Shown here: piece after piece, positions 25,565-37,941 of the stretch | Position numbering within the stretch: the stretch's first letter is position 1 | Layout of the letters: each line of letters begins with the position of its first letter | Assembly: GCA_002633005.1 (NCBI GenBank) | Contig: NMRA01000125.1 | Span: 199,624-254,583, forward strand | Source of the DNA: Phoronis australis | Lineage: Eukaryota; Phoronida; Phoronidae | Direction of reading: 5' to 3' | Length of the DNA stretch: 54,960 nt | Program-made: the position numbers and the translations under genes | The notes under the pieces: model-generated | Told to the model about the DNA's origin: nothing | The model's input: the letters and a program-made list of their open reading frames with translations, nothing else | Database searches by the model: none

Positions 25565-25706
25565 GGTCTTGTTGCTTACTAGTGCTACTAATGCATTGTG
25601 ATGTTCATTTGGTGTTTTGGTTGCCGGTTAGTGAGCCGTCTTGTTGCTTACTAGTGCTACTAATGCATTGTGATGTTCATTTGGTGTTTTGGTTGCTGGT
25701 TAGTGA
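25565..25706. repeat. 72-bp tandem duplication, two nearly identical copies
   Basis: The block starting cttgttgcttactagtgcta is repeated 72 bp later; over about 67 compared bases I see one difference (gccggtt versus gctggtt). Such identity implies a very recent event or an assembly artefact. Confidence 0.93.
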
Positions 25707-28373
25707 CATTGATTCATGATGATGGTTTTATGTCAATAAACTGAAACATTGACAAGCTGGATTATGAATTGAGTCTCAGTTTTCGTTTTCAATTTTTTTC
25801 CTGTTACTATGGCCAAGAACAAGTTAACTCCTGCAACAAGTTGTGGAGAGGTTTGGTTGTAGTGTAGAATGCTGTTTGCACTGAGGCGACTTGATACATG
25901 TGTAGAAGTAACTTGTAGGGAAACTTGTCCCAGCACCTACAGACAAGGTGGAAGTTGTCACCAACTGCATGCTTGCTCAGTTACATACATGCGTGTGTCT
26001 GATCCTTCTGGTGTCATATTTGTCACTATAGGTGTAAGGTTTGTAATATGGACGCTCCACGGACTGTGGCTATATTGCTTTAGGACAAGTTGTACTAGGG
26101 TAACTCGTAGTGTGGACATATTTTCAGAATCATCAGGCAAAGCCAACAATTCCCACCACCTGGATTCAACTCTCCTTTTCTGTGGTAGCAGAGAAACGCA
26201 TGATTGACCTAGTTTTCAAAGGGAAGGGTCGTTAGTGCTCTTTGAGCCAAGTCAGATTAGTGGAGAACGATTTGTCTCGCTCCACTCAGCTTTTGGCTTT
26301 GGCAGTAATTCTGCATTACGGTTACTTCTTCACCTGTTTACCACACAATATGGCGGACAAGTTAAGAATTTCCCTGATGTTGGTCTGGAAATGGGGAGGT
26401 TTTGGGGAAATTTCGTTCTGTACGCTTAGAGTTTAAAGGGTAATGTTACCTTAACTGTTTTTGGCAATGTGGCATTTTTACTCTGAAGTGTATTTTGAAC
26501 CTTTAGATGTTTTTTATCAAGCAGAAGTATGACACTGTGAGTGCACACTGTGTGTCTGTGATCATCTGAGTTAGTGTTGTATTAGTTTTATTACCCATTT
26601 CTGGCATCATAGCGTCGTCAAATGGCAATTTTTTTCATACTAGGGTAAGTTTTGAAGGTCGACTGGTATCTCGGTCATTGAGCAAAAATTAGCAGAACAG
26701 AAAAACGAGAGAGCATATCTTATTTACTCAGACCTGGTAGACATTTTTGTAACTTGTTCAATGCGTCACACTTCCACTTTGAGGCTCTAAGTACCTTTTA
26801 TGGAAAGTAATATCACATATGCCTAATTAACCAGAAACGCCTCCAAAAAGGCAATATTCCCCTTGAGCCATGTGTATAACCATTAACATTTGAGATAGTT
26901 GTTTTTTGTTTTGTTTTTTGAATAACTTCATCATAAAGTTGCGCATGACAACTCACTGGCGCCAAAACACTTCTGTTGTTATGTTAGAATTCCAATGGAA
27001 GTTGTTGTTGTCAGTCGTAACGTTTAATCGTATAACCCAAGAGATCGAGTCGTTACAGTAAAAATTGTTCATTTTAGGCTCAACTCAGCACACCCAGGAG
27101 CCGGCTACCGGTAGACCTTCTTCAAACTGACCTGTGAGGAAAATTTTATGGATGGAAGTTGGAACTTAAAGGACATTTGCATTTCTGTTATTCTGCGCTG
27201 CTGAATGCAGAGAAGGTATGGGGAGATGAAGATTCTTGCCTTATTGAGTGTCGTTAGGATGCTTGAACTCTCAGACCAGATTGTGCATTTACATTTTTTC
27301 ATTTCTTGGATTGTAGCTGTGCAAAGTAAGTTGACTGTTGTCACAGGTTATAGTAAGACTGCCCAAATGTGCCTACCTGGAATTTCTGAAATCTGCCGTG
27401 TATGAAAGCCCATGGGCATTTATTTGGTACTTTGTTGAGTCTGCCTATGGCTTACTTTTGTGAACAGGAGTTATTTCATTTGTTTCTATTTTGACTGTTG
27501 TCCAAAAACAAAGGTTTATATTGAGCAAAACAGGTTATTTTTCAAATGTATGGACTTGAATTTCATTTCCAACGAAAACGTACCTGACGTCCTGCTGCTT
27601 AACTTTTGACCGATTGTATTCAACTCAAAGTATGTATATATCATCACATGGTGATGCTGTGTGTAAAAATCTGTTTATATGCCCCCATTTCCTGAGAGTA
27701 AGTCCAGGTATAGAATGATTCACGACATGAGCTAACATTATTTCATCATGGCTTTGACCACATGTAGGTGTTTTGTAGAAGTAAAAGGTATCGTAAACAT
27801 TTAATTTGTTAGTAACGAGATTTCCAGTTACATGTAATTTGCCTTGTGGTGGTGTTGATTTCAGGAGAGGCGTAGATGAGCGTATCCCACGGTTACTTTA
27901 CAGTCACACTGTTTATGTTTTTAAAAAGGTGTAAAAATGGTCTGTGGAAACATAAATACACACATATTATAAACATTATTTCGATATCAAAGACAAAATG
28001 GTGAGGGGCGCATACAATTTTTGTGTCCCTAAGCATGGAACTGTCGTTGGGTATGAAAAAAAAATGTCGCTAGCCACATCCACGCAAATTTAACAGTGTA
28101 ATTAGTACTGTTACTACTAAATTACTGATTCTCTGTCATTTAGAAAACTGAAACTTAACTGAGGCAGTGAAGGTGTCGCTATTTTTGATTTGATAAATGT
28201 TCTCTTTTTGATACATTGGAGTCACAGACCCAAAGTTTAGTGTCAAAATTTATTAAATTTGTGTCGTAAATCGCAGCATACCCGGTAGCTGTGTTAAAGG
28301 TTTTGCTTGACATTAGAGTGTTCCCTATCTTTGTTGTACTTACGATTTGTCACTGATTTTGTTTTGCTGTAAA

Positions 28374-28450
28374 GTTTATTATATTATATTATATTATATT
28401 GCATTATATTATTATATATTATTTCCTATTATCTTATATTATTTCATTAG
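28374..28450. repeat. ATATT-type microsatellite
   Basis: Imperfect tandem array of tatat/ttata pentamers, about 75 bp. Confidence 0.85.
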
Positions 28451-29879
28451 TGCAATTCTAGCTTAGATGTTATTTATTTATTTTCCTGCTTTATGTTATT
28501 TGTTTATCTGTAGATTGTTTATCACTAGTAGGCTCATAGTGCTTGTGGGTGGAGGATGTGTGTAGGCCAACCAACAGAATCTTTGCATCACTAATAATAT
28601 TCAGGACCTCCCGATATTCTCTTGCGAATGTTGACAATATCTTAGTTTTGAAACTGAGCAAGAAGTGATGTAACGTGGTTAATACAGTCAGTGTTATTGG
28701 TGAAAAATGAACTACAGATTATTGCCTGTCATGACAGGGAAGTAGAATTTTTGTCCCCATACTCATGTATGTATAGCAGGATTTCCTTGCGCTGTGTGAG
28801 ACTTAATTACCATATTTCAGTTCTACATTATCCATGTTTTATAAGAATATGTTGGTTGGTGCCACAAAGTCATTTCGTTTTTTCATATACCTCTGGCTCT
28901 TGCCATTATTTCCTTCAAAATTATTCTTCTCTTCAACAAAAACTGTGAATTGAAATACCAGGTAGAAATTTGTACCTGCTTAATTCCTTTGCCTGCCTGG
29001 ATAATACTGCTATTTACCAAGGGCACTTCTTTAGGAGTAAACCTGATATGGTAAACTTTCACCAACTTCAGAGGAAACTATTTGCAAGGATTTAATCTTC
29101 TTAAGTTTTCAGATCGTTTCAACGTTGTTGTAAAAATGGATAATTTCTCTCAACAGCCTCTTTAGTTGTTATGGTATATAACTTAAAGATGACAAAGCAT
29201 TTAATATTCTTTTGAAAAAAGTTTTAAAAATTTCGCTCAGCAGCCATATTTCGCCCTGAATTGGTGAAATTTTACAGTTTCCTTGGCAATGGCTTGTGTA
29301 AATGTCAGAAATCCCAGAAATCCAAATACTAGTTATGTAACATTACAACTCAAGTGTTGAAATGCTGGCTGAATGAATGTGATTGTCGGGTTGCATCCTG
29401 GAGATGCAAGACTTGCGAGGAAAGTTGGTGTGATCACGTGCTTCGCTTGTAGTGCCTAGTATGTATCAAAGGCTTACCTGATCATACCTTTTCAGGAGAA
29501 ACTTGCTGTTCAGAATACACTGATGTGCTTTATTGTATTGCATTGTATTCTATTGTATTGTAAATACATGTAAGGTTTTTCAGTTTCATCAGGCTTGCAT
29601 TCATTTATTGTAGAATTTGAAACTTGTTTTATGAGTCAAGAGTAAAAAGTCTAATTCGTTAGTATTTGAAGGGCGAAACGCATCTTTAATGGTATCAACG
29701 AAAAATAAAGATCAAATACTATACAACATGTGGATATTCCAGATTTGAAAACATCCCACGAAGCTTTACAATTTTAAATATTTAACAGTAAACTTTTCGC
29801 CATGACTCACAAATTGTCTAGTAAAACGCATAATTGCTCTCAACAACGTTGGTTTTTTTGTCAAAATAGTAGCAAGAGT

Positions 29880-30132
29880 CTAATCACAAGCGCACACGTG
29901 AAGATTGACATATCCAAATTCAACGTTTCGTTTATTACAATCAAACTATCTTCAGGGAGAAGTATTACGACAGTGTCAAATCAAAATACAGTATGTGTAT
30001 TGTCACACTGCTCGTGATCGCGTCGGAAATCCTGTCGTACTACTCCCTGAAGATGGTTTGTTTGTAATAAACCGAAACGTTGGATTTGGATATGTCAATC
30101 TTCACGCGTGCGCTTGTGATGATTACTCTCGT
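29880..30132. repeat. foldback element C, about 110-bp arms
   Basis: Left arm words atcacaagcgcacacgtgaa, gattgacatatccaaattca and cttcagggagaagta recur inverted on the right with about 90% identity around a loop of roughly 45 bp. Confidence 0.88.
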
Positions 30133-33033
30133 TTCAAAGTCAAACTAACCGCGCCCGTCCATCAGTAACAATAGGTCTACATCAATGTACAATAGAAAAC
30201 GTGATTCGTTACTTTATCAAACTCATCACGTTTTCTAGACGTCGCCTCTTAAAGAAAGAACGCATTTTCACCACAATTTATTGAGTTGAGTTGAATGATG
30301 ACAGATGAACTGGGAAGTTACCGTAATTGTATAACAAACTTTATAGTAATAATTGTTTCGCTCAAACAGTAATCAGTGGCACTTAAACTATACTACACAG
30401 ACAGATGGGAACACCTAAAAGAATTAGAAATACCAATAACGTCGAACAGCGCAGAGACTAGGCACTACGTGAATGAGAACAAAAAAGAAGACAAAAAAAG
30501 AATATCGCCAGGAAGTAGGCCCCCATTGTGTACAGAACAAGTTTTTACTTTTTTACATTATGCATGGAAGTAGCATTAAAAAATAATAAAAACCACGCCT
30601 TTTGTCAACAATTTTTGATTTAAACCACTTAAAATGGTCTTGTTTTTTTACTTAAACAGTTTCGGAGTGTGCTTGGTCTGAACTGGGAGTAATATATTGG
30701 TCATAGGACTGAAGAAGTCCCAAACTGTCAGTTCTTGGCGAGTTCAGAAATCACACTTATTTTGACTAAGGAACAAATGGAGACAAGCTTCAAAACAATA
30801 AGGGGGAAAATCGAAACCTTGTTTTTGACATAATGCACGAGTTTAAATATTAAAAATGTTAGCAAAGTTTTGAAGCTGGATTAATATCCTGTTTCAAAAA
30901 CGCTTTTTATTCCGTTTTAAAAGTTATGGAAATACGTTATTATTCACATATTAGTGTTAGGTGAAAAAGTTCAAAATATTACAAAGGAATTTCAGAAGAA
31001 CAACAGATACATAAAGATATTCTTCATTTTTTCGTAAATTACAGTCATTTACATGCTTTATCCTTCTCTACCATTTTTTATCAAGTTTATAATAGGCTCA
31101 GAATAGTTCCAGTGCTGTGGCCGTTTTGTTGGTGTGGCTAAAAATTCTATCAATTAGATTTACTTTAAAAAATGTCAGGTGAAAGAGCATCATTTTGTGT
31201 CGAAATGGGTTAGCATTAAAATTCGTTTTACATTTTAAATTAGAATGAAGAGGAAAGATTACGAGGTGCATTTCACTGGATATAATTAATTTGTTGCAAT
31301 TAATTTGTGTCCCCAAACATTAATAATACATCTTTAGACGATAAAAAATCCGATATATAGATAACAAATACGCAGACAAGCTTGAATCGATATAAATTAA
31401 ATTACCCTAAGTGGGACATTATTCGTGATTGGTACGATATTCAATTTGTAGAATATCCCTGTCTGCAAATATCAAAATATAAATATTAATCGAAATGGTA
31501 CCCCTTATTGTACCTAAATTCACGCGATACGTGGGGTGGTCCAAAGATGTCATGGATTTTAAGACATTTACAAAATTTTCGGTTCGTGCTTGCATTTTTG
31601 TTTTACTCCTTGCCATCCGGGTAGATGACATTTTCACCCGAGTGAAAAACAAATCCCCAAAACGTAAACGGAGTTCAGAACCCCGACCGTCGCTGTCTAC
31701 GACAGACTGCACCAGTGAAGCACGGAAGTCTAAAGTAGATCATTTTACGCACCACTCCAAGCTAATAATTAATTATGTTGGGGAAATTCAATTAATGTAT
31801 TTTAGCGCACCTGATCATGGAATTCGTATATATAAATGGCTAGCACATATTTCAATCATGACTTTCTAAAATCAAGGACAATCGCCGTGACGCGTTACAA
31901 GTTTTAAGGCAAATACAAAAACAGGTAAGTAAGCGATATGTTGATCAATAATTGGTTGAGAACTACAGACATTTTCTGTACGACTAAAAGACAAGTATTT
32001 AAATGTAATCTCGTAGTCTGTTCCTGTAATTAGCTAAGGTATTATCGAACTTTTTGTATGATTCAATAGTGTCCGAAATTCATTTCTTTCAAACCTTCGA
32101 AATCAAAAGTATTTGTTTTTGCATGACGTTAAGCTAACTTGCAAATTGCTCGAGACAAAAGTAGATTGCAAAATATGGTAAGCTATTGCCAACTCCAGGT
32201 CCTCAATTTCTCAAAATAAATTTTCAAGGGCTTGTGAAATAATGGTGAAACATTTGTTTGTAGAAGTTAACGAGGAAACACTTGTAGGCCACGTCCGGCC
32301 GTCGAAATTGAGTTATAAGTTTATTGCCGTACCTAATTTTTATCCAAATGGAAATATCCTTTTACATGTGTATTTAACATTTTTTCAAACCTACTTCAGT
32401 AACAGACAATACAGCGAAAATCGAAAATTATGTGTGTCAAAGTGTTTTTAAGGAAGTCCTGTTTTGAATGGATAAACTGTCACCGCATTTTCCCAGACTG
32501 AAATGAAAAATGATCTTTTCTGAATTCGCCAAAAGGGCGTCCTTAATATTGTGAGAATAAGAAATTTGCTTTTCTAGCGTTACTGATTCAAAGTTGGGGC
32601 GGCGTATTTCAGACATGCTCGGGTAGTACTCACCTATATCTATAAGTAGGGTAGAGGATGTTGCTGGCAAATTATGGTCTTCACCTATTTAGAGAATAGA
32701 CTGGACCTTCTAAGAAAATGTTATACTGTCATATGGTTTTAATCACAACATTCTTTCATAAGGGTTAATTCTTGGACACCTGTATGAATTTTAACTCCCA
32801 CTGAAACAGTAGGGGCATATAAAGTAAAAATGAGTTCATCTTGTCAAAACGAAAGTTTAAAAAAATGTCAGAGAAGGGAACCTTTCGGACATAGGTTTGT
32901 CAGAATAGGGACTCTTTTGTTAGTGGGAACTTGCCTTAAAAAATCACCCTTCTGAGGGGTACGTCTCGTGTACTATATGGAAGTAATACTCGCAAAGGTA
33001 CAAAGAATTGACCTGTTTGAATTGTTTTCAGGA

Positions 33034-33171
33034 ATGAACACCGTCATCTTAATCGCGTGCTTGGCTGCATTGTTTTCAGTCCCTTCTCTCGGGTGCTTTA
33101 TTTGGAACTGTCCGATACAGCGAGTAGGCAAACGTATCCAAATCTCCACTACCCAACGTGAAGTTGTTCAG
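33034..33171 (+). CDS. prohormone exon 1: signal peptide, hormone, GKR, neurophysin N-terminus
   Basis: Follows acceptor gaattgttttcag; donor gtacat. Encodes 46 residues ending REVVQ, equivalent to the D-x-R-Q end of vertebrate exon A. An in-frame upstream ATG at 32968 would bury the signal peptide and lies before the acceptor, so 33034 is preferred. Confidence 0.92.
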
Positions 33172-36100
33172 GTACATATTTGAACGTCCGTTCACTTTTA
33201 TTTATTAACATGAAGAAATTGCATTGCAGGTAATATTAAGTTCAGATGAAGAATTTTTACTGGAACGCAGGCTTAAGTCTGATAACTGAGAAAACATGTG
33301 CCATGGCGTCTTACCGTAACATATTGGTAAATAAGGTCATGGCCATACAGGAGAAATGCTGCAACGACTTCTATCATAAGACCTTAACGGCTTATACCAA
33401 TCTTACGGTACGTAACAAATTGGCATAGAAAAGTTTACTAGAGGAGACGAGACAAGTGAGAACGCATCCTCCTCCTCATCTTGTTTATCCGCTCCCTTCA
33501 TTCGCCTCCACGGTTTCGCCTCTTCACCCCGCCGGGCCACCAGATTTATGCTCCAATCCCCTCGTCGTAGACTGCAAAACACAAATTAGTGATTCGTTCC
33601 GGTTGTTCATTGGGCTTACGAGGCACTTTACCTTCTCCTACGCCTTTGTAATTTAATGTGCAAATTGATCATATCCTGGTCAAGCACTAAGTAACTTAAA
33701 GAGACACCCCTAGCGTCTGATTCGGTGCGAAGGATAATGAAAGGGTAGATTAGCTAGAAGTCTGACGATTGTTCACATGTGATGATTTTTTCAGGCAGCG
33801 GATCAGAGTCCGACATGACTTCTGATCGGACGGTATGTGAATCGTTAGACAATCTCCAAAATGCGTAGAATTCTTACAGAGTGACCACCACACACTTAGT
33901 AAACAGTTTCCCTTCACGACTTACTTCAAAGGTTACTGATCAGAAAGAAGACGTCTGTGCTCGGAATCAATATGAATAGTGTCCATTTCTCGGTTTAACC
34001 TCTGCAACGCTGAGCGGGGCCGAAATCAACTTCATTAAACAAAGTTATAGCTTATAGATACATGTATATCCGAAAAAGTCTGCCCTGTTCGAGGCTTTTT
34101 CCACTCATAGTGATTAACCTTCATGAAACAGGACCCAAAGATATTTTAATTTTTTATGACGGATTTTGTGATCTCATAATGAAAAAGAATGTAAGCAGAA
34201 AATACACCAAAAGACTTCACTTTACGCATGGCCATGGGTTCATAACTAAGATTAAAGGTAGGAAATGGAAGAGTAATCAGGGTAACTGAAAACAGATGTG
34301 TACGTCACAGTCAAATCTTTTGCAGTGTCTTCCTTGCGGAATATTCGGCGCAGGTCGTTGCGTTACGGAGAATCACTGCAACCATCCTACCCAAGGCGTT
34401 TTTGAATTCGAGAGATGTGCAGCAGAGAATGAGATTGAAAGGCCATGTCACGTGTTGGGTCGGGACTGCAGCTCAGCAGACCTGAGATTTGGGAAATGCG
34501 TAGCAGACGGCATGTGCTGTGGAGAAGGTGAATACTTCCTTTCGTTTTTATATTGATGACTCAGAGAACAGGGGCAGATCCAGAAATTTGAGCTAGGGTG
34601 GTAAAGATCACCGATCTGTAAATTGATGTAAAATCAATATGTAAAAACGTCCTTAAAGGGCCACAATCTGTTTTACCCCAGAAAAGCGCTAACTGGCCAT
34701 GGCTACTAGTTGGGAAAAGTTTAGGGACCATGGGCCCTAATGAATCTACAACGAGGACTGACGCTAATTTGAAAAACCTTCTCATAAATGCTTGGAGTTG
34801 ATTATTCACTAAAAATACTAGCTGCCAAGTTTTCCTACAATCCTACGAAGAAATTAAATTGCCAGAAGTAAAGCTAAGAGATGGTAAATGTTGAAGACGG
34901 GTCTACATCTGTGAGAAATGTTCAATTTAGATTTTCCAAAAAAGAAAGGAACGTTTGTAGTAAGGCATATTTCAACACTTCAAGCAGGAAATATCTCGAG
35001 TGAAACGGAGTCCACTAGAAGTGTTGGTGGAAATCTCTTTATACAACTGGGCTCTCTGTCTTGGCAAGCACTTCTCAAAACTTTTCAACGGTTTATTATA
35101 TGATTTATTATATTTTGTTTCCAAAAGGAGAGAAATATTGCCAAATGACTGTAGTTTCTCCTTTCGCGAGTGAATCTATGACAGAGTTAACACTATATGC
35201 GTTTCGAACAAAAAATCATGCATCTACACAAGTCGTTCCTACTTCAGTACTAGGCGCATCTCAAAATGACATGAGTGGGACTTGTAGTAGCCAAAGGTTA
35301 ATAACTAAACTAAAGTTTTATTAAGACTGCATGTATAACATCAAAATAAGGCAAGGAGACTTTCAAAAGGCTAAGAAGCCGCATCCATGAAAGCCACCCA
35401 TGTCTTGTTGGTCAAAAATAAACAAAATATTCGTTTCAACAAATTATCTCACTACATGAGCAAAACAACAACCTGTTTCTAGTATCAACAAACAAAAAGA
35501 TTATATATCTATTTAAAATGTGTACATGTACAAGGGACAAATAATTAGGTATTACAATGCAAACAACTGAGGCAATAATGGGAGAAACTAAAATAAGGTA
35601 TAGATCAAGAATGATATAACCTAAACTTTAACACGTTTGGCCCAACAAATGAGAAAAATGAATACGTTATACTTCATGTTATACAACGTATGTGTCTGCA
35701 CCACTAGTCACTATATGGAGATTGGTGATATGCAAAAGCATCCCAACGAGTGCAAAGCACGAGTTCAAATACCTTTGCACAACACAAATCGTGATATAAC
35801 AACAGACTTGGTACAAACAGGTACGTTGTATAACATTTGAATCCTTCCCTTTTACAAGTTTTGATTTGTTTTGAGTTGGTTGGAACTGACACTATACAAG
35901 ATTTAACGACTTTTTAGAAAATTTGATTTTTTCAAAAAAACATATCTATTTTAATCGACAAAATATACTCCGACACAAGTAGGGGCCTTACGACCAGTCT
36001 TACGTCCAGTCTTATGACCACAACTAAAACATTTACGAGCACGACTAAAACATTTACGACCATGGCTAAAACATGGCCAATAAGAGTGCTGCGTGATCCT

Positions 36101-37708
36101 TATTTGTAGATTGGGGTCGACAAATCCCTCTTGGGTTTGTTTTTGTGATTATTTAGCAATTTCGTATCCATCAAAACACAATATCAAATACAAGAACCAA
36201 TAGAACGTTTTTGGAAAATGCGATTCTTTTTGATAATTGGTGCGGTGAAGCGGTATTCTTAGTGGTACAAAAACTCATCCGACATGAGCTCAGTGTGGTT
36301 AGGGATCGTTTCCTAGCTTCAACGGTTCAGTGACGCCGTTGGCAGTGATCCGGCACACCGGTGAAGGGGGAGGGTCTGGCCGCGACTCGAAACCGCTCTA
36401 CTTGTCTTTGGAAACCTGTTCATTATATGACCGTGAAAAAGGACCACTTCTTTCAGCGACATTAAACCCGTGTTTTCAGACAAAAACAAGTCTAGACTTA
36501 GACTAGTCATCATCACGGAATTGGTGTTCAATTGTTCCCAAGTGAAATTAGACACCAGGGCTTTGAATGAACTAACACCAAGTTATTCCTCGAGATAGGG
36601 CGGGGTTTGAATAAATAACTGCCAATTCGTCCCAAACTCCGAGATCACTTCTAGACTAAGCAAGGGACAAGAAAGGAAAATTTTTTATAACGGTAAGTCA
36701 CCTAAACCAAATCTTGTTTTGTGACTGAAAGCCAAACCGCTTTAAGATACGTCTGTGTAGCTTTTGGAAAAGTGATGCGGGAACGCATTTTTTTATCTTT
36801 GAGGAGCACGTTTCAAAACGAGTCGGGCGCAGACTAGAACCACTATTATTTTTTGTCTTATCTGGCTTTTAATGAGTTAAAAACTCATTTCATTCATGTT
36901 TGGAATAAAACCATTGGATAATTACTTTCTATAGCAGTACACAGTGACCGCTAACCTCAACGTCACGCTATACTCCCTGAATGGATGGGCACAGGTTGTC
37001 ATAGACCGGTGCTAATAGCTTTCGGTAACTAAAGACAGGTTCGAGTTAATTATTTTATTACCTTCTATGCTCCAGCCAGTGCTATGAAGCCTTGACATGT
37101 GAACAACTCCCGACGTCCTTTCAGCAACTGTTACACTGTCTCGTTCATCCAATAACCTGCTGCCCCTCGTAGCTGGGGTTACATTAACTAACGCTGTAAT
37201 TGCCGATTCGGTAACTGCAACTCAACTGTATCTAACTAAACTCAACTCGACTCAACTTTTTCAACTTACAGCTTTTTCAACTCAACTGACTGTCCCTAAC
37301 CCGTGCCTGGGTATTTATAGTCGCTTATAATGTTCTAGAACGTTTCAGTAACACAAACACGTTTCAGAGCTTTTCGCAATAGGTTATAGAATGTTCTAGA
37401 CTGTGGTTCTACTTTAACCACTAATATACTAGAATCTTCCAGAATGTTCTCAAGTAATCTGTTGTAAACATATTACATCACCCCACTTACCTGACCTATT
37501 GTGTCATGTTAATCAATTGCTAACTTTTTGAACTAAAACCAGGAAAGCCTACTTGTGACACTCACAATGTAACTTTTACCGTTGACGAGCCAGAACGTGC
37601 GACTGCATAGCGGATTAACCACAAATCACTGATTTTGTAGGTGGCTGTATGAAGGACACCAAATGTGTGAATGTGATGACGTCACTGGAAAATGAATACA
37701 CGACGTAA
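33034..37708 (+). CDS. vasopressin/oxytocin-type prohormone with neurophysin, three exons, complete
   Basis: Exons 33034-33171, 34326-34527 and 37641-37708 join in frame to 135 residues. Residues 1-20 (MNTVILIACLAALFSVPSLG) are a signal peptide directly followed by the hormone, as in all known members. Residues 21-31 are CFIWNCPIQRV, then G32 as amide donor and K33-R34 as convertase site. Residues 35-135 are neurophysin: CLPCGIFGAGRC, ERCAAENEIERPC (Glu80 equals hormone-binding Glu47 of vertebrate neurophysin) and GMCCGEGGCMKDTKC. There is no copeptin: the chain stops 13 residues after the last cysteine. Both introns lie where vertebrate vasopressin/oxytocin genes have them: just before the first neurophysin Cys (phase 0) and just after the CC pair near the end (phase 1). 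An acceptor three bases before the ATG implies a 5' UTR exon upstream. Expected product: a secreted, amidated neurohormone acting on a V1/OT-type GPCR (family inference). Oddities: an 11-residue hormone and 12 instead of 14 neurophysin cysteines. Confidence 0.93.
34326..34527 (+). CDS. prohormone exon 2: central neurophysin
   Basis: Acceptor aatcttttgcag, donor gtgaat; 67 codons plus one base. Contains ten of the twelve neurophysin cysteines. Compared with bovine neurophysin the segment between Cys27 and Cys44 is four residues shorter and lacks Cys28 and Cys34, while the Cys61-Cys67 loop is four residues longer. Confidence 0.93.
37641..37708 (+). CDS. prohormone exon 3: neurophysin C-terminus and stop
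   Basis: Acceptor ctgattttgtag. The split Gly codon (G|GT) continues into GCMKDTKC with the Cys79-x5-Cys85 spacing of vertebrate neurophysins, then a 13-residue tail and TAA. Found by looking for the two missing cysteines downstream of exon 2; it is too short to show as an ordinary open frame. Confidence 0.88.
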
Positions 37709-37935
37709 TCCGACCAACTCGTTTTCGAGCTTCACAGCATTTCAGATAAATACAACAGGATACAACTTGTGGACGCACACTCTTTCATCAGAACCAGAAC
37801 GGTTCTTTGTTTTGATTGCCACAACAGCGTTTTACCTAAAAATTATATATTGACTTTGGAAGGACCAGATGGTGCAAAACAGCCGCGGGGACTCAAGTTT
37901 TGAATTTCAGCTCTTTCCAACAACGAAATTCAGGA

Positions 37936-37941
37936 AATAAA
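37936..37941 (+). other. candidate polyadenylation signal of the prohormone gene
   Basis: AATAAA 228 nt after the stop codon and the first such hexamer downstream. Others follow at about 38106 and 38191, so the site actually used is uncertain. Confidence 0.4.

Larger units (their letters stand above)
17586..33033. other. about 15 kb without an identifiable gene
   Basis: No exon with homology or convincing splice-bounded coding composition was found on either strand. Contains the hAT-like element, two tandem-repeat loci, foldback elements at 18.2 and 29.9 kb and an ATATT microsatellite. The promoter and 5' UTR exon of the prohormone gene should lie at its right end. Confidence 0.6.

Noticed and set aside
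31495-31869. 124-codon frame with a basic KSPKRKRSSEPRP segment
   Set aside because: Not recognisable as a family, not flanked by convincing splice sites, and the opposite strand is equally open.
33246-33428. 60-codon frame within intron 1 of the prohormone gene
   Set aside because: Exons 1 and 2 join perfectly at the conserved intron position, so an extra exon here would break the neurophysin.
34571-34603. CAGGGGCAGATCCAGAAATT, resembling a hAT terminus, in intron 2 of the prohormone gene
   Set aside because: No matching inverted end or target duplication found nearby; a lone terminus is insufficient.
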